DNA of 64,000 bases from Manihot esculenta (Eukaryota > Streptophyta > Magnoliopsida > Malpighiales > Euphorbiaceae), in the NCBI RefSeq assembly GCF_001659605.2, contig NC_035161.2, positions 5,722,662 through 5,786,661 on the forward strand, written 5' to 3'. The notes beneath the pieces were generated by a model. The model was not told where the DNA came from and searched no databases. It saw only the letters and a program-made list of their open reading frames with translations. A program made the translations under genes and the position numbers. The stretch's first letter is position 1. Each line of letters starts with the position of its first letter. Positions 48,907 to 59,850 of the stretch are shown piece by piece.

Positions 48907-50461
48907 TCAAAACACCAAAAGTAGGACTGGAAACCAGAGGCCCAAGAGCATGCTGCTAGTGACTTCAATGGGAGCCACACCAGAATTGTCAATGCCAGTG
49001 CCACTTCCTGTTGGGCCCAACCCAAAAGTTGGAGTCAGCCCTGATGTGCCTGTGCCTGTTCCAGTGCCTGTGCCAGTGCCTGTCCCAGTTCCTGTGCCTG
49101 TGGTTGGAGTAGTGGTGGTTCCTGTCCCTGTAGTACTGTAAATACAAGAGAAAAAATTAATCACAGAGGCAAATTATCATACTCCTTCTCATCACAATAC
49201 TTGATCAGCTTGATCAAGATTCAGACATGGAATCAAAATGTGAGATTGTGGGGAACAGATGTCAAGCTGAGAATGAGGAATCAGAGAAAAATTGACAAGA
49301 AAGAGGACAAACAACTAATGAAATATCAACATCATGACAGCTCACAGCTGTAAAGATGCATCCCCTTAACCTATAAAAATATCAATGCAGAATTTTAATA
49401 TTTAAGAATGTTAGATCTACCCCTTTTTATCAATTTCTTAGCTATTACGCTGTTGATTAAAATAAATAAATAAAACACATGAAATTGATGCAAGAAAAAC
49501 CCCATTTCAATAACATGTGGGGGGTTCAAATTCAATGATTTTGACACAAAAATGAAGGAATTTGGCAGTTCTGCCAACCAAGACTCATCTCATCAAACCA
49601 GAACAAATCATTGGTGTTTATGGTAAGAAACTAACAGACGAGAAACAGATTCTTGGTGAATTCATCAGTTTGTGGATTACCCATCACCAGAAAATTAGAC
49701 AATTTACAAGATTACAAAGTTTTCTTCTTCTTTCAAAGAGAATCTAAGCTTTTAATGAAGAAAAAAAGGGGATACCTTGTAGGATAAACACACCCAGACG
49801 CTACACCTGCAAATTACAAGAAGATAGAAAAAAAAGGGTAGATTTCATTAGTTACCACAAGTGGATGATTGACGGATGCTTCATCAAAGAGAACAGAGAA
49901 CTTACTTGAAGGAGGATTGGCACTGGTAGTAGCAGTTCCTGAAAAATCACAGCTCCCAACAGCTTGACCTTTCTTCTGGTAATAACTGTTAACAGCATAG
50001 CTGCAATGATCTTTGACAGTGTTGGGTTGAAAACAAGCACCACTTTGAAGAATTTGAGTGCAGTCAGCTCCAGCTCCACATGCATAATCCAGGGATTTTT
50101 GCAGTGCTGCATCACTTAATCCATCCTTGCACAAGCAGTAAGTAGCTCCATCTACATGCACAAATCAAGAAAATAAACTTCATTCCACAAAATCAAGTGT
50201 TTCTCCCAAATTTCTTAAAGAAAATGGAGAAAAAAACAAACTTTATGTGATAAATTTTGCTGAGATTAAAGAAGAAAAGTAGAACGACTTTTCTCCTTTC
50301 TCTTTCTTTCGGCTAAATGATCATACTAAGAGAGAGATCAAGAACCCATCTCATGATCATTGAAAAAAAGGCAAAAAGGAAGAACAACAACAACAACCCA
50401 AAAGCTTACTTGAATGGCCGGCAAGTGCTAGTAAAAGCACCAAATACACTAAAACAGCCAT
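48907..50461 (-). CDS. X8-domain plasmodesmata callose-binding protein (PDCB-like)
   Basis: Four exons on the minus strand: 50461-50410, 50151-49906, 49806-49776 and 49135-48907, in phase, 185 residues. The first exon is a signal peptide (MAVLVYLVLLLALAG). Exon 2 is the X8/CBM43 domain, with the characteristic cysteines in YCLCKDG, YACG, DCTQI, ACF, HCSYAVNSYYQ and SCDFSGTA. A short GCVYP segment follows. The last exon encodes a long Thr/Gly dipeptide repeat, then a hydrophobic C-terminus (SSMLLGLWFPVLLLVF) that looks like a GPI-anchor signal. PDCBs bind callose (1,3-beta-glucan) at the plasmodesmal neck and restrict cell-to-cell movement. The repeat tract is longer and more regular than I expect; its length may vary by slippage. 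Confidence 0.92.
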
Positions 50462-50534
50462 GGTTATGCAGAGATTATGGCCAGAAACTCAAGAGGGTAG
50501 AGCTAATCAAGCTGAGAAAAAAAGACAGAAAGAG

Positions 50535-50572
50535 AGAATCTGAGAGAGAGAGAAAGAGAGAGAGAGAGAGAT
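50535..50572 (+). repeat. GA-rich microsatellite in the PDCB upstream region
   Basis: A run of GAGAGAGAAAGAGAGAGAGA type, about 75-110 bp upstream of the PDCB start on the opposite strand, so it is CT-rich in the sense of the gene. CT-rich tracts are common in plant leaders. Confidence 0.8.
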
Positions 50573-51501
50573 GAAATGGGTAAGTGTGGGGATGGGGATT
50601 TCTGAGAGATAATAATAGTGGGGGGAGAGTGACGGTAGGTGTGGTGGAGTGATCTCGTCGGCTTGTGGTGAAAGAAGATGGCTTTATGGTTGTGTGAATT
50701 TTACAGCATAGTAATATTAACATGGGTGAATTTTACAACAGTAATGAAGACAAGACAAGACAAGAGGGAAGGCTGCGTGTGTGTTTATGGGGAAGGGAGA
50801 AGCTCTAACTTTCTCTAATCTCCATTGTTTTATTTGTCAGAAGTGGAGATTTGTCTCACAACGGTCATAAACTCAAGTGCTTGATCGAAACTTAACCACC
50901 CTGATTAAGGTTGGTACTCGGTACTGTGCGCGTGTGATGAATACCCAGGATGTTCATTAATCTCTAGTGGGAGTTTAGGTATTCGGTTAAAAGCATCTCA
51001 CTCAATTTCAAGCTGTCTAAGTTTGAATTCAATCTCTATTTTCATCGCTTTCGAATGAGATTTAAATGTTATTGTCATGATAAAAAAAAAATTAAAATGT
51101 CAAATTTACTCTGAAATATACAGTGATGATTAAATATATCAATTTAAATAAAAAAAAAACCTTAAAATTTTACTATTTTTACTTTAAAATTTATAATTTA
51201 ATTTATATTAAAATAATATTTATTGTTATATTATTAATAAATAACGATAATTTTAATATACAATTAGAAAGTATTGATATAATAAATAAAATATAAAAAA
51301 AATTATAAATATAAAAAATATCATCTATTTTTATTCATTTTCTTGTTAGAATTTATAATTTAATTTGGATCAAGTAATCGTTCATGATATGTTTTTTACG
51401 TCAGTTTTTCTAACGGCATGTGAAAATTATTGATGTTTGTTGAGTTAAAGTACTACGAAATACTATTTTGATATAAATTAAATTATAAATATTAAAAAAA
51501 T
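50573..51501. other. Promoter side of PDCB and intergenic DNA
   Basis: 50573-50900 is more GC-balanced, probably promoter. 51080-51501 is A/T-rich without features. Confidence 0.45.
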
Positions 51502-52346
51502 AAGAAAATTATTTTTTAATTCCTAAAATTTAATGTAATTAACACTTTTATCTCTTTATTTTGGCGACTCAATACTTAAATCCTTTATTTTCTCTTCTAG
51601 CCAAATTCGTAGTCCTTTCATTCAAAATAGCCATTTGGAATACGTGAATTGACAAAATTGACCATCACTAAAAGTCCCGCTATTTCAAAATCACGAAATC
51701 CAAATCCAATGCCTCTTCACTGTAAATTCTTCTTCTTCTTCTTCACCATAATTCATATCATTTCTGCAACTTCTTCTTCTTATTCTCCTTCTTCTTCTTC
51801 TTCACCATAACTTCTACCCTTTCAGCAACTCTCAAATAATGTTTTAGGGAGAAGAAAGATGGAAAAGAGAAAAAAAAAAAATCAATAATGTCAAAAGGAA
51901 ATAGAGAAAATATGAGGGAGAACAAAGATGAAAAAAAGAGAGAAAAAAAATCAACAATGTCAAAAAGAAATAGAGAAAATATAAGGATAAAAAAGATGAA
52001 AAAGAAAAAAAAATCAACAATATCAAAAGGAAATAGAGAAAATATGAGGAAGAAGAAAGATGAAAAAAAGAGAGAGAAAAAAAAGAGGAGAATTAACAAT
52101 GGATAAAAGGAAATGAAGAAGATATGAAATAAAAGAAAGATATTGATTTTACGTTGAGAGGGGGGTATTTTTGGAAAAAAAATTATTACCTCTCATCTTT
52201 GACTCTTTGACCAAACGGCTTAAATGGCGGAAGGACTACGAATTTGGATGGAAAAGAAAGTGAGGGACTTAAGTGTTGGGTCGCCAAAATAGAGAAACAG
52301 AAGTGTTAATTATGTTAAATCTCAAGGACTAAAAAGTAATATTCCC
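51502..52346. mobile_element. Non-autonomous long-TIR transposon (Mutator-like) with near-perfect 9-bp duplication
   Basis: The left about 150 bp (from AAGAAAATTATTTTTTAATTCC through TAATTAACACTTTTATCTC and TTTTGGCGACTCAATACTTAA to CCAAATTCGTAGTCCTT) reappears as the complement at the right end (about 52190-52346). TAAAAAAAT precedes and TAAAAAATT follows, 8 of 9 bases alike. Long TIRs plus a 9-bp duplication fit a MULE-type element of 845 bp. It has no transposase; the interior holds CTT-rich DNA and a tandem array. Confidence 0.8.
51850..52120 (+). repeat. Purine-rich tandem array inside the long-TIR element
   Basis: Units of roughly 60-70 bp share AATCAACAATGTCAAAAGGAA, then ATAGAGAAAATATGAGG and AAGATGAAAAA. 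Three good units and diverged edges are seen. The array has few pyrimidines on this strand, so long open frames appear on both strands by chance. Confidence 0.7.
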
Positions 52347-53915
52347 TAAAAAATTGATAGAATTATAAGTTAATTTTTATACTTTCTCCGGAAACATGAG
52401 TTAGCTCCTGCTTGCAAAAATCACAATAAATATTGATAACAATTGGACTCTCATATTCATATCACGCTCAGGCCCATGTTAAAAGACCAAACCATAATTC
52501 ATCCAAGTTTAATGTGCAGGCCGGGCTACTAGCATGCAGCCTAGGTTTGATTCAGGCAAGCCGGACTCAATAAAGAACAGATCCACAGGAAAGAGGTTCA
52601 TCTCACTAGAGGTGATGGATACACGAAGTAGCGAACTCCCGAGCGTTCGGGATCGTATTTGCATAATACTGAGAGATATTAAATGGCCATCTAACAATAA
52701 GAAAAGGGCTAAACGTTCATACATACGGACTCGTACGGAATGACAGATTGTAGGGATATAGGACGATACAAAAGACAAAAAAAAAAAAAAAAGAATAAAG
52801 GAAAAATGAGGGAGTAAATGACACCAAGCTGACACACATATTCCAATACTATCCTCGATTGAATATCAACTTATTAGATAGTACTTTATTTGAAATTTTA
52901 TTAATAATTTAAAAGTAAATTTAAATTGAAAAATAATATTTAATAATGTTATCGTCTAATAAAATTAAAGAACAGATTTAATATTTTTACTGATTTTTAA
53001 AAAATGTTGATTCATAATTTTTCTGTATATATTCAATCTGATTGAATTTTAATAAGATTTACTTGAAATTAAGCTTGGAATTGCTATACCTAATTTATTA
53101 GGTCATTCAATGATTTTAAAATTAAACTTTCATTTAAAATAAAATCAAATACACTCATGATATGTTTTAATATTAATTTAATTTATGAACAATGTAGTAT
53201 CTTATAAGCATTTTTTTTCTAAGTTATTTGATATTCAAAATTTATTAATTCGATTAATTTAATTTATTAATTCGATTAATTTGATTTTACCGTATTAAGT
53301 CCATTAAATAAAATAGATAGTCTTTCAAATTTTAAACATATCTCCTATTTAATATTCAAACTCAAACTATTATTTGGATAAGATGATTGGATTAACAACA
53401 AAATTTAACCATTCTCTCTTTGGTTGCTTGAGAGAGAGAATCTCTCTAAGTGCCTCTACCCTTCCTTCTAAACTTAGATCATTTCATTTGCCATAGTTGA
53501 GTGTGGTTGTCTTTTCCATCTTATTCAAAAAATCGAGTTTTTTTCTCTCTCTCTCTTCTTTAGATAAGGTTTTGCATATATAAATAATTTTTTTCTTCGA
53601 TTTTGAGTAAATATTGATCGATATATTTATTGTGGTATGCTTTCTTTTTTGCTTGTTTGCTCGCCAAGAGGATCTTGAAAATTGAGTTTTCCTTCCAGCA
53701 ATGCAAAGCTTTTAATTTATGGCTTGCATATGATTTTTGGGACCTTCTCTGTTATCTCCTCTTTGATTTGCAGGTTCATCTTTTCTCGAACTTTAGTGAG
53801 ATTTCTATAATTTTGTCCACTGTTGAAAGTTTTCTTCAAGCTAATGTGGGTTTTTTTTACTTGGATAGTCAATATTTTCAGTGGAGAGGTAAAGCGGTTT
53901 GAATTTCAACTAGAT
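52347..53915. other. Intergenic DNA, possible retroelement fragments
   Basis: Bases 52480-52760 are much less A/T-rich than the surroundings and look like a piece of a repeat, but I could not match them to a domain. The rest is A/T-rich. The frame at 53630-53902 has no recognisable product. The final TAGAT (53911-53915) is the left target duplication of the solo LTR. Confidence 0.4.
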
Positions 53916-54089
53916 TGTAATACCCGGCTAGACTCCAGTATCGGAATTCCTACCGTCCGGTGGAATCTCGGATGTCGGAAGCCTCTAGTAGGGTAAAACC
54001 ATGTTTTTATGAAATGTTTTAATGTGTTTTATGTTTTTTAGCATGAAAGAAAATGAGTTTTTGCATGAAAATAGCATTGGAGGAAAACT

Positions 54090-55040
54090 CAGGTTCGGCC
54101 GCTGAACCTCAAGTTCGGCCGCCGAACATGCATGAGTTGCGGGTGTGCTTTAGGCCCCCAAAAGCATAAGTGAGGGAAGTCCAGGTTCGGCCGCCGAACC
54201 CCAAGTTCGGCCGCCGAACATGGCATGCATACGGAGGCACATTCGGCCCCCGAACGTGGTCTGGCCAGCCACTATAAAAGGGTCCCTTAGCCGAAAACGG
54301 GCGAGCTTTTTCCCCATTTTCGGCCAAGGTGAGTCTCCGCCGCCCCTCACCCATTTTCGACGCCTTTCCTCTAAATCTTTCAAGGTTTTCACTTGTTTTC
54401 ACTTTGTTTTGAAGATTTGAGCTTTTGAGCAAAGTTTTGGAGCTTGGAGGTTCAAGAACCCAATCTCTCCCAACTTCGAGTTTAGGTCGTCTCTCTCTCG
54501 ATCTTCAAGAGGTAAGAGCCGATCTTAAGCTCATTGCATGTTTTAAGTAAGTTTTAAGTAGATATAGGGGATAGAATGCATATTTAGGTTATGGTTATGC
54601 TTTTGGAGTTTATGGGTATAAATGTATGTTCATGAACAATGTGAGTTGCTTGATGTGTTGTAGATGGGGTTTATGTTGGTTTGAGGCCCCTAGGAACATG
54701 TATGCTTGTGTTTGTGTGTTGTAGAATAGGTTTGATGCATGTTGGAAAGGTTTGGAGGCGAAATGTGCATTGGGAGCCAAGTTTCTGCCCTTTGGCAGAA
54801 ACCAGGTTCGGCAGCCGAAGGACTTTCGGCCGCCGAACATGGCTGGGGAGGCAGCCTTTCGGCTGCCGAAGCTTGCCCCCGAAAGGGAGACTTTCGTCTC
54901 TGTTTGGCAGTTTCGGCCGCCGAAGGTGCCGCCGGACATGCATGAGTTTCGTCTCTGTTTGGGAGTTTCGGCCGCCGAACCTGCCTGACTTTCGGCTCTG
55001 GAGGGACTTTCGGCCGCCGAACCTGCCGCCGAAAGTGCCC
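54090..55040. repeat. Array of TTCGGCCGCCGAA-type palindromes
   Basis: The near-palindrome TTCGGCCGCCGAA and one-base variants (GCTGAA, GCAGCCGAA, GGCTGCCGAA, CCCCCGAA) occur at least eleven times in two clusters, about 54090-54260 and 54805-55040. They are separated by the promoter and leader segment. Each can form a short hairpin and is dense in CpG and CHG sites. Confidence 0.85.
54273..54280 (+). promoter_or_regulatory. TATA box of the solo LTR
   Basis: TATAAAAG stands in a GC-rich surrounding about 360 bp from the LTR start. It is followed by a plausible transcript start region and a T/C-rich stretch. This would be the retroelement promoter and might still drive read-through transcription to the right. 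Confidence 0.5.
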
Positions 55041-55394
55041 TGTCCAGGCCTTCCTTGCATGTTTTTGTATGGTTGTTTCATGATGTTTTAGGGGGTTTTT
55101 GGGGAGTAGTTTATAGTTATGTTCAGGTATGTTTGGTCTCTCATTTGAGTCCACCTGTGTAGGTTCGGACCCGAGGAACCGAGGACCCCAGCAGTGAGTT
55201 CAGCTGCTTCGGTGTTATCAGAGTCAGCCAGAGGTGAGTGGAACTAAACTTAATCTTTTAAATTAAATGTTTTATCATGTTTCATGCATCATGATTATGC
55301 AATAGGATGATTGCATTAGTTTCACGAATATGCCGCATTGCATCGATTGTTGTTGATGTGGGTGAATGTTGGATGACCCAATTAGTCCATGACA

Positions 55395-55573
55395 GGAAGA
55401 CCAGGACCCCATTCTACGGCCTGGCACTATGTAAGGAAAGACCAGGACCCCATTCTACGGCCTGGCACGGTTATGGGACTCGAAGACCAGGAGCCCAGAG
55501 GATGCCCTGGGGGAAATGGTAAGTAATGTATGTTATGACAGGAAGACCAGGACCCCATGCTACGGCCTGGCAC
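55395..55573 (+). repeat. Four direct repeats of a 32-33-bp unit
   Basis: Units start at about 55395, 55435, 55480 and 55541. The shared core is GACCAGGACCCCATTCTACG followed by GCCTGGCAC; the third unit is diverged. CCAGG and CCTGG within each unit are complementary, so each can form a hairpin. Confidence 0.85.
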
Positions 55574-56214
55574 AATGTTAGCTTGGACTAATTGGTGACA
55601 AGTTCACCCAACCCTTATGTGAATTGTCTGTGTTATGATGCATTTCATTGGAGCATAGTGTTAATATGTTTTATAGTCCTACTCACTGGGCTTTTAGCTC
55701 ACCCCTCTCCCTTTACCCCAGGCTTGCAGGTACGGTATAGTGCGGGAGTCCGGATAGAGTAAAGAAGTCATGATTATGTAATAGCTAGCAATGGACATGA
55801 TCAAATTGTAATGTAATGTCTTAAGTACAGTATGGTTATGTAATGATGTTTATGGATGATTAGAGGTGTGCTTGACCATAGATGTTGTAATCCCTTCTAA
55901 TACATGATCTTGGTTATTTTATGTCTTTTATGTAAACCAACTCAGCATATGTTGTGTCACCCATTGGGGGCACTGATGAGATCCCACTGAGGGATCAATG
56001 TTATGGTTATGTTAAGTATATGTATATGCACAGGTTGAGTTTGGTTGATGTATATGGAAAGAAAAGTTTTTAATTTTTATGTATGTTGTTGATCATGTAT
56101 GGGATTAAGCAGGTTCACAGGATGCATGTTAGGCTTGCTACGGGTCCCGGCGGCCTTAAGTCGACCCGGATCCTAGCGCCGGTAGCGGTCCGATTTTCGG
56201 GTCGTTACATAGAT

Positions 56215-57140
56215 CAAGCTCAAGCTCTGGGTTAGGACTTTTTTATGAGTTTAACTCTCCAAATCTAAACTTCATTTTTTTTTTAATGTTCTTTTAGTTT
56301 TTGAGCCCTAATTTGCTTTGTTTCAAGCTGTATGGACCTTTATATTTTTTGATTTTGTATGTTACTATGGAAGTTTTGATATTTTAATTATATACTGAAA
56401 AAGGGTAATCTAAACTAGTGGAATTCATTTATTAAGAAAAACTAGAAGTCCAATTAGTGCAAAAATGAAAAGGACAGAATTGCACATTAGTCTTGTATTG
56501 TGGGGAAGAATTCATGAATAGAAGAAAATGTCTAATAGCTTGGAAAAATTATGCAAGAAGTCTTCTAATTTTATATACGATAATTCATATTGAATGAAAT
56601 TAATTACAAACTCTATATTTTTTCTTTTACAAATATAAAAACCCTATATTTAGTTTGGTGATGTGTTGACAAATAATTGGACTGATTCGGCTTTTTGACA
56701 TAATCTATTATTACAAAGGCCAACCAATAAGTTCTCCGAATCAATTATACATCAAATGATTAAGACAAAGAAAGTTGCATTTGACACCCAAACATTCGTA
56801 ACCACCACTTATAAAATATCTTTTTTTTTATAAAAATAAATTAAGATTCCTTCAATTCTATAGAAATCGTTATCAATTTCATTTGCTAAATTTTTAGAAA
56901 TTAATTGTTTTAGTGGATTAATTAATCTATGGCAGAGTTAAGTGAAAAAAAAAAAAGAGAGAAAAAGAGTGGGAAAGTGAAAATACAGAAACGATTGTCA
57001 GTATTGAGGGTTGACGGAGTGTTTTGAAAGGAAAGTATCATTTTTGCTGTGATTTTATAGCGGCTCTGTGTGATTGTGCTTTTTTTTTCCTCTCTTCATA
57101 ATAAAAAGTTGTTTGTTGTTTTTGAATCCTTCATTCTCCG
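56215..57140. other. Right flank of the solo LTR
   Basis: A/T-rich intergenic DNA. No gene or clear repeat ends. Confidence 0.45.
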
Positions 57141-57322
57141 GCTTTTTCTTGCCGGACGAACATATTTTGTTGGCTCGTTATACTTTACTATTTTGTCTTT
57201 ACAAATTTTTTATTCTCGTTGTTGAGAGATCTAGCTTTTTCTTGCCGGACGAACATGTTTTGTTGGATCATTATATTTCGCTATTTTATTTTTACAAGTT
57301 GTTTATTCTCGTTGTTGAGAGA
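57141..57322 (+). repeat. 93-bp tandem duplication in an open frame
   Basis: GCTTTTTCTTGCCGGACGAA at 57141 recurs at 57234. The two copies align through ATTCTCGTTGTTGAGAGA, with about a dozen substitutions. The period is a multiple of three, so an 85-codon frame at 57074-57331 carries two 31-residue copies (FFLPDEH...ILVVER). I recognise no family and do not call a gene. Confidence 0.75.
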
Positions 57323-57479
57323 CTTTTGTGAAATTTGTTACTCTCGTTTATTTTGAGGATGGTGACTCTATTTCACTTTTCATGAGAGATTTTATGCTAT
57401 TTGGCATTTGTTGTTCAGGATCATAATCAATCCATCTAAATTAGAGGTTCTCCATCCATTTTTATCGTTAAAAGTGTAG

Positions 57480-58250
57480 AAATATTTTTTATTATCCTTT
57501 TAAAATTGATAAACTAATTGAGTTCTTAAATTTTAGCGTAATTAATGGATCAATTTCTGTAATTTTTAAATTGTACACTCTAAATTCCTCTATGATTTCG
57601 TACTCGTCTATTATAATTCAAACATTTTGATCTTTTATTTTTAATTTAAAATAATACTTAAATCTTCATTAACTTTTGTTTATAATATCTCATTTAACTA
57701 ATTTTTAACACTTTGTTCTTTAATTTTTATTTATTAAAATATTTCAATACTTATAACTTTAAAATTTTCAAAAAATACTTACAATTTTAGCTATTTTTAA
57801 ATATTATCAAATAACATTTAATTAGATTGTCAACTTTTATAAATTGTATATTAGGAAGAAAGAAAAAAGTTTGATTATCCACTAATTTTGAACTAATATT
57901 TATAATTAATAAAAGAATTCTAATTTTAGATAGATTAAATATAGAGGAGTTTAAAGATTTAATTTAAAAAATATAAGAACTGTTTCGTTAATTACGTTAA
58001 AATTTAAAGAAAAAATGTAATTTATATAATATAAAATTCTCTATAGGATTTAAATATTCATAAAAATATTTTAAATATTTTAAATATTTATTCTCCTTTC
58101 GACCGGTTAACTAACGGAATTATTGATGAAAATTTCAATTTAGACAGAATAATTATATAAAGATTTAAGTATTCGATTTTCGATTTTAAAAATAAATGAA
58201 TCGATTTATTAATTAGAAACTAAACTATAATTACTCAATAATAATTGTGT
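57480..58250 (-). repeat. AT-rich repeat, inverted copy of the 9.4-11 kb family
   Basis: Read on the minus strand, it shows the same blocks in the same order as 9935-10200: TAAGTATTGAAATATTTTAAT, TTAAAAATTAGTTAAATGAGA, ATATTATAAACAAAAGTTAA, then AAATTATAATAGACGAG. The stretch 58251-59095 is A/T-rich with no gene. Confidence 0.55.
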
Positions 58251-59095
58251 TTTAAATTTATTATTTAACGAGTTTAGATAAAAATTGTCTTATTATTTAA
58301 TAAGTTTAAATAAAAATTATTTTATTGTATATATATATTAAATAATATAAATATTTAAAGTAATTAATAATATCCATTTTTTTATAAAAAAGCCAATTAA
58401 TAATTTTAAAATAATAATATAGTTTAAATAAAAAATAAAATTAAAATAGCTACAAGTGCGAAACAATTCTAATAATAGAGCTACTCGAAAATGTAGCTAA
58501 TAGGCCTTATATTTATTGTAAAAAAATAAAATATATTTTTAAAGATTTTTCTTTATTTATAAATATTGATTTTAATTTTTCAAATATTTTAAATCTCAAA
58601 TATAATTATTTCAACCGGTAAAATATTATAATTATTAAAAATTTTATTTATGAAAATTTTTTTCATATAAATTTGATATTAAATTTAATAATTATAATTT
58701 AATTATATTATTTTAAAATTTTTATAACAACTTATAACCGTTAGTTTTTCATTATAATATACTGGATCTTCATAAAGAAAATTATTTTCATTTTTTATTT
58801 TATATTTTTTATATTTTCTGATAAATTATAAATTCTTATTAAAAAAAATAAAATATAAATTTTAGGGTTAATGCAAATTAAAAACCACAAAAAAGTTAGG
58901 TGGAATGAAAAGAAAGAATAGGAATTGTTGTTTGAAAATTTGTGGTTGCTTTTAGATCACTTTACTTCATATTCCCTTAAAAAGTCCTTGATTAGGGTTT
59001 TGAAGTTTCCTATCAGCCAAACAGAGAATAATTGGACCACTTATTGCTTATTCATATATATTTACATTTTTTTTAATAAAAATATAAAATATATT

Positions 59096-59850
59096 AAATT
59101 TACTATTTAATCGGTATGTTTAAAAAATTCATTAATTAATTTTTTATTTAAAAAAATAATTTTTAACATTTTAAAAAAATATATTAGTTAATTTTTATTT
59201 TATCTGTTTTTTCGAAAGGTTTTATTTTATCTGTTAAATATTATAAAATATTTAAAATATCATTAATATTAGAGGGAGTAGTATTCAGTTCAAATCGAAA
59301 AAATTGATCGAACTAAATTAAATTTTGATTTGATTTTTAATTCATATCGGTTCGGTTCGATTTTTAATTTTAACAATTTCAGTTATTTTAATTTGATTTA
59401 TTTTTTATTAAAAAAAATTAAAAAAACTGAATCGAACATATTAGTGATAATAATATGTTATTTTTAATAAGATCATAGTAAGATTAAAATATTTTAATTA
59501 AATTTTAAAATACTAAAATTAAAATGTAAAAATTAAAAAATTTATTAAAAATTGAAATCGATCAAACTGAATTGAACCGGTTCTGTTCGATTCGATTTTT
59601 GACTAAAATTGATTCAGTTTGATTTTCATAAATACTAAATTTTCAGGTTTCTATTTGTTTGGTTCGTTTCGATTTTAAACTAAACCAACCGAGTGCTCAC
59701 CCCTAATTGATATAAATGATAAATTAGTAGACATTTTATAAAATTGAGAGAATAATTAATAAATTTTTTATTAATAATATTTTAATATATTTTTTAAAAT
59801 TTTAAAAACTAATTAATGAATTTTTCCATAAAATTTTCTATTTAAAATTA
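59096..59850. mobile_element. Nested MITEs: hAT-type copy C inside a 'TTTACTATTTAGTCC' element
   Basis: 59096-59270 begins AATTTACTATTTAATCGG and has the phrases ATTCATTAATTAATTTTTT and ATTTTAAAAAAATATATTAG. 59706-59850 continues with AATATTTTAATATATTTTTT and ends GAATTTTTCC. Between them sits copy C of the hAT-type family at 59271-59705. The outer element is therefore older than copy C. Confidence 0.65.
59271..59705. mobile_element. hAT-type MITE, copy C of the 'TTCGGTT' family
   Basis: The left arm is AGAGGGAGTAGTATTCAGTTC and the right arm is CCGAGTGCTCACCCCTA, its near complement. The centre GTGATAATAATATGTTATTTT matches copies A and B. The arms are partly converted from C/G to T/A, intermediate between B and A. 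Confidence 0.75.

Larger units (their letters stand above)
53916..56209 (+). mobile_element. Solo LTR, 2,294 bp, with a perfect 5-bp target duplication
   Basis: It begins TGTAATACCCGG and ends GGTCGTTACA, so the termini are TGTAA...TTACA. TAGAT lies immediately before (53911-53915) and after (56210-56214). No gag or pol is present, so the internal part was presumably removed by LTR-LTR recombination. A long LTR with these ends suggests a Ty3/gypsy element, which is inference. Inside are a TATA box, a palindrome-dense GC-rich region and a four-unit direct repeat. Confidence 0.9.

Noticed and set aside
51758..52106. Open frames on both strands in the purine-rich array
   Set aside because: Simple composition (Lys/Glu/Arg one way, Phe/Leu/Ser the other) without a start context or domain; an effect of the tandem array.
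54610..55154. Several overlapping open frames of 70-150 codons on both strands
   Set aside because: They come from the GC-rich palindromes of the solo LTR, which lack stop codons on either strand. The products are low-complexity Arg/Pro/Gly and resemble no protein family.
55395..55573. CRISPR-like direct repeats
   Set aside because: Four units with unequal, non-unique spacers in a plant retroelement LTR and no cas genes; an ordinary LTR repeat.
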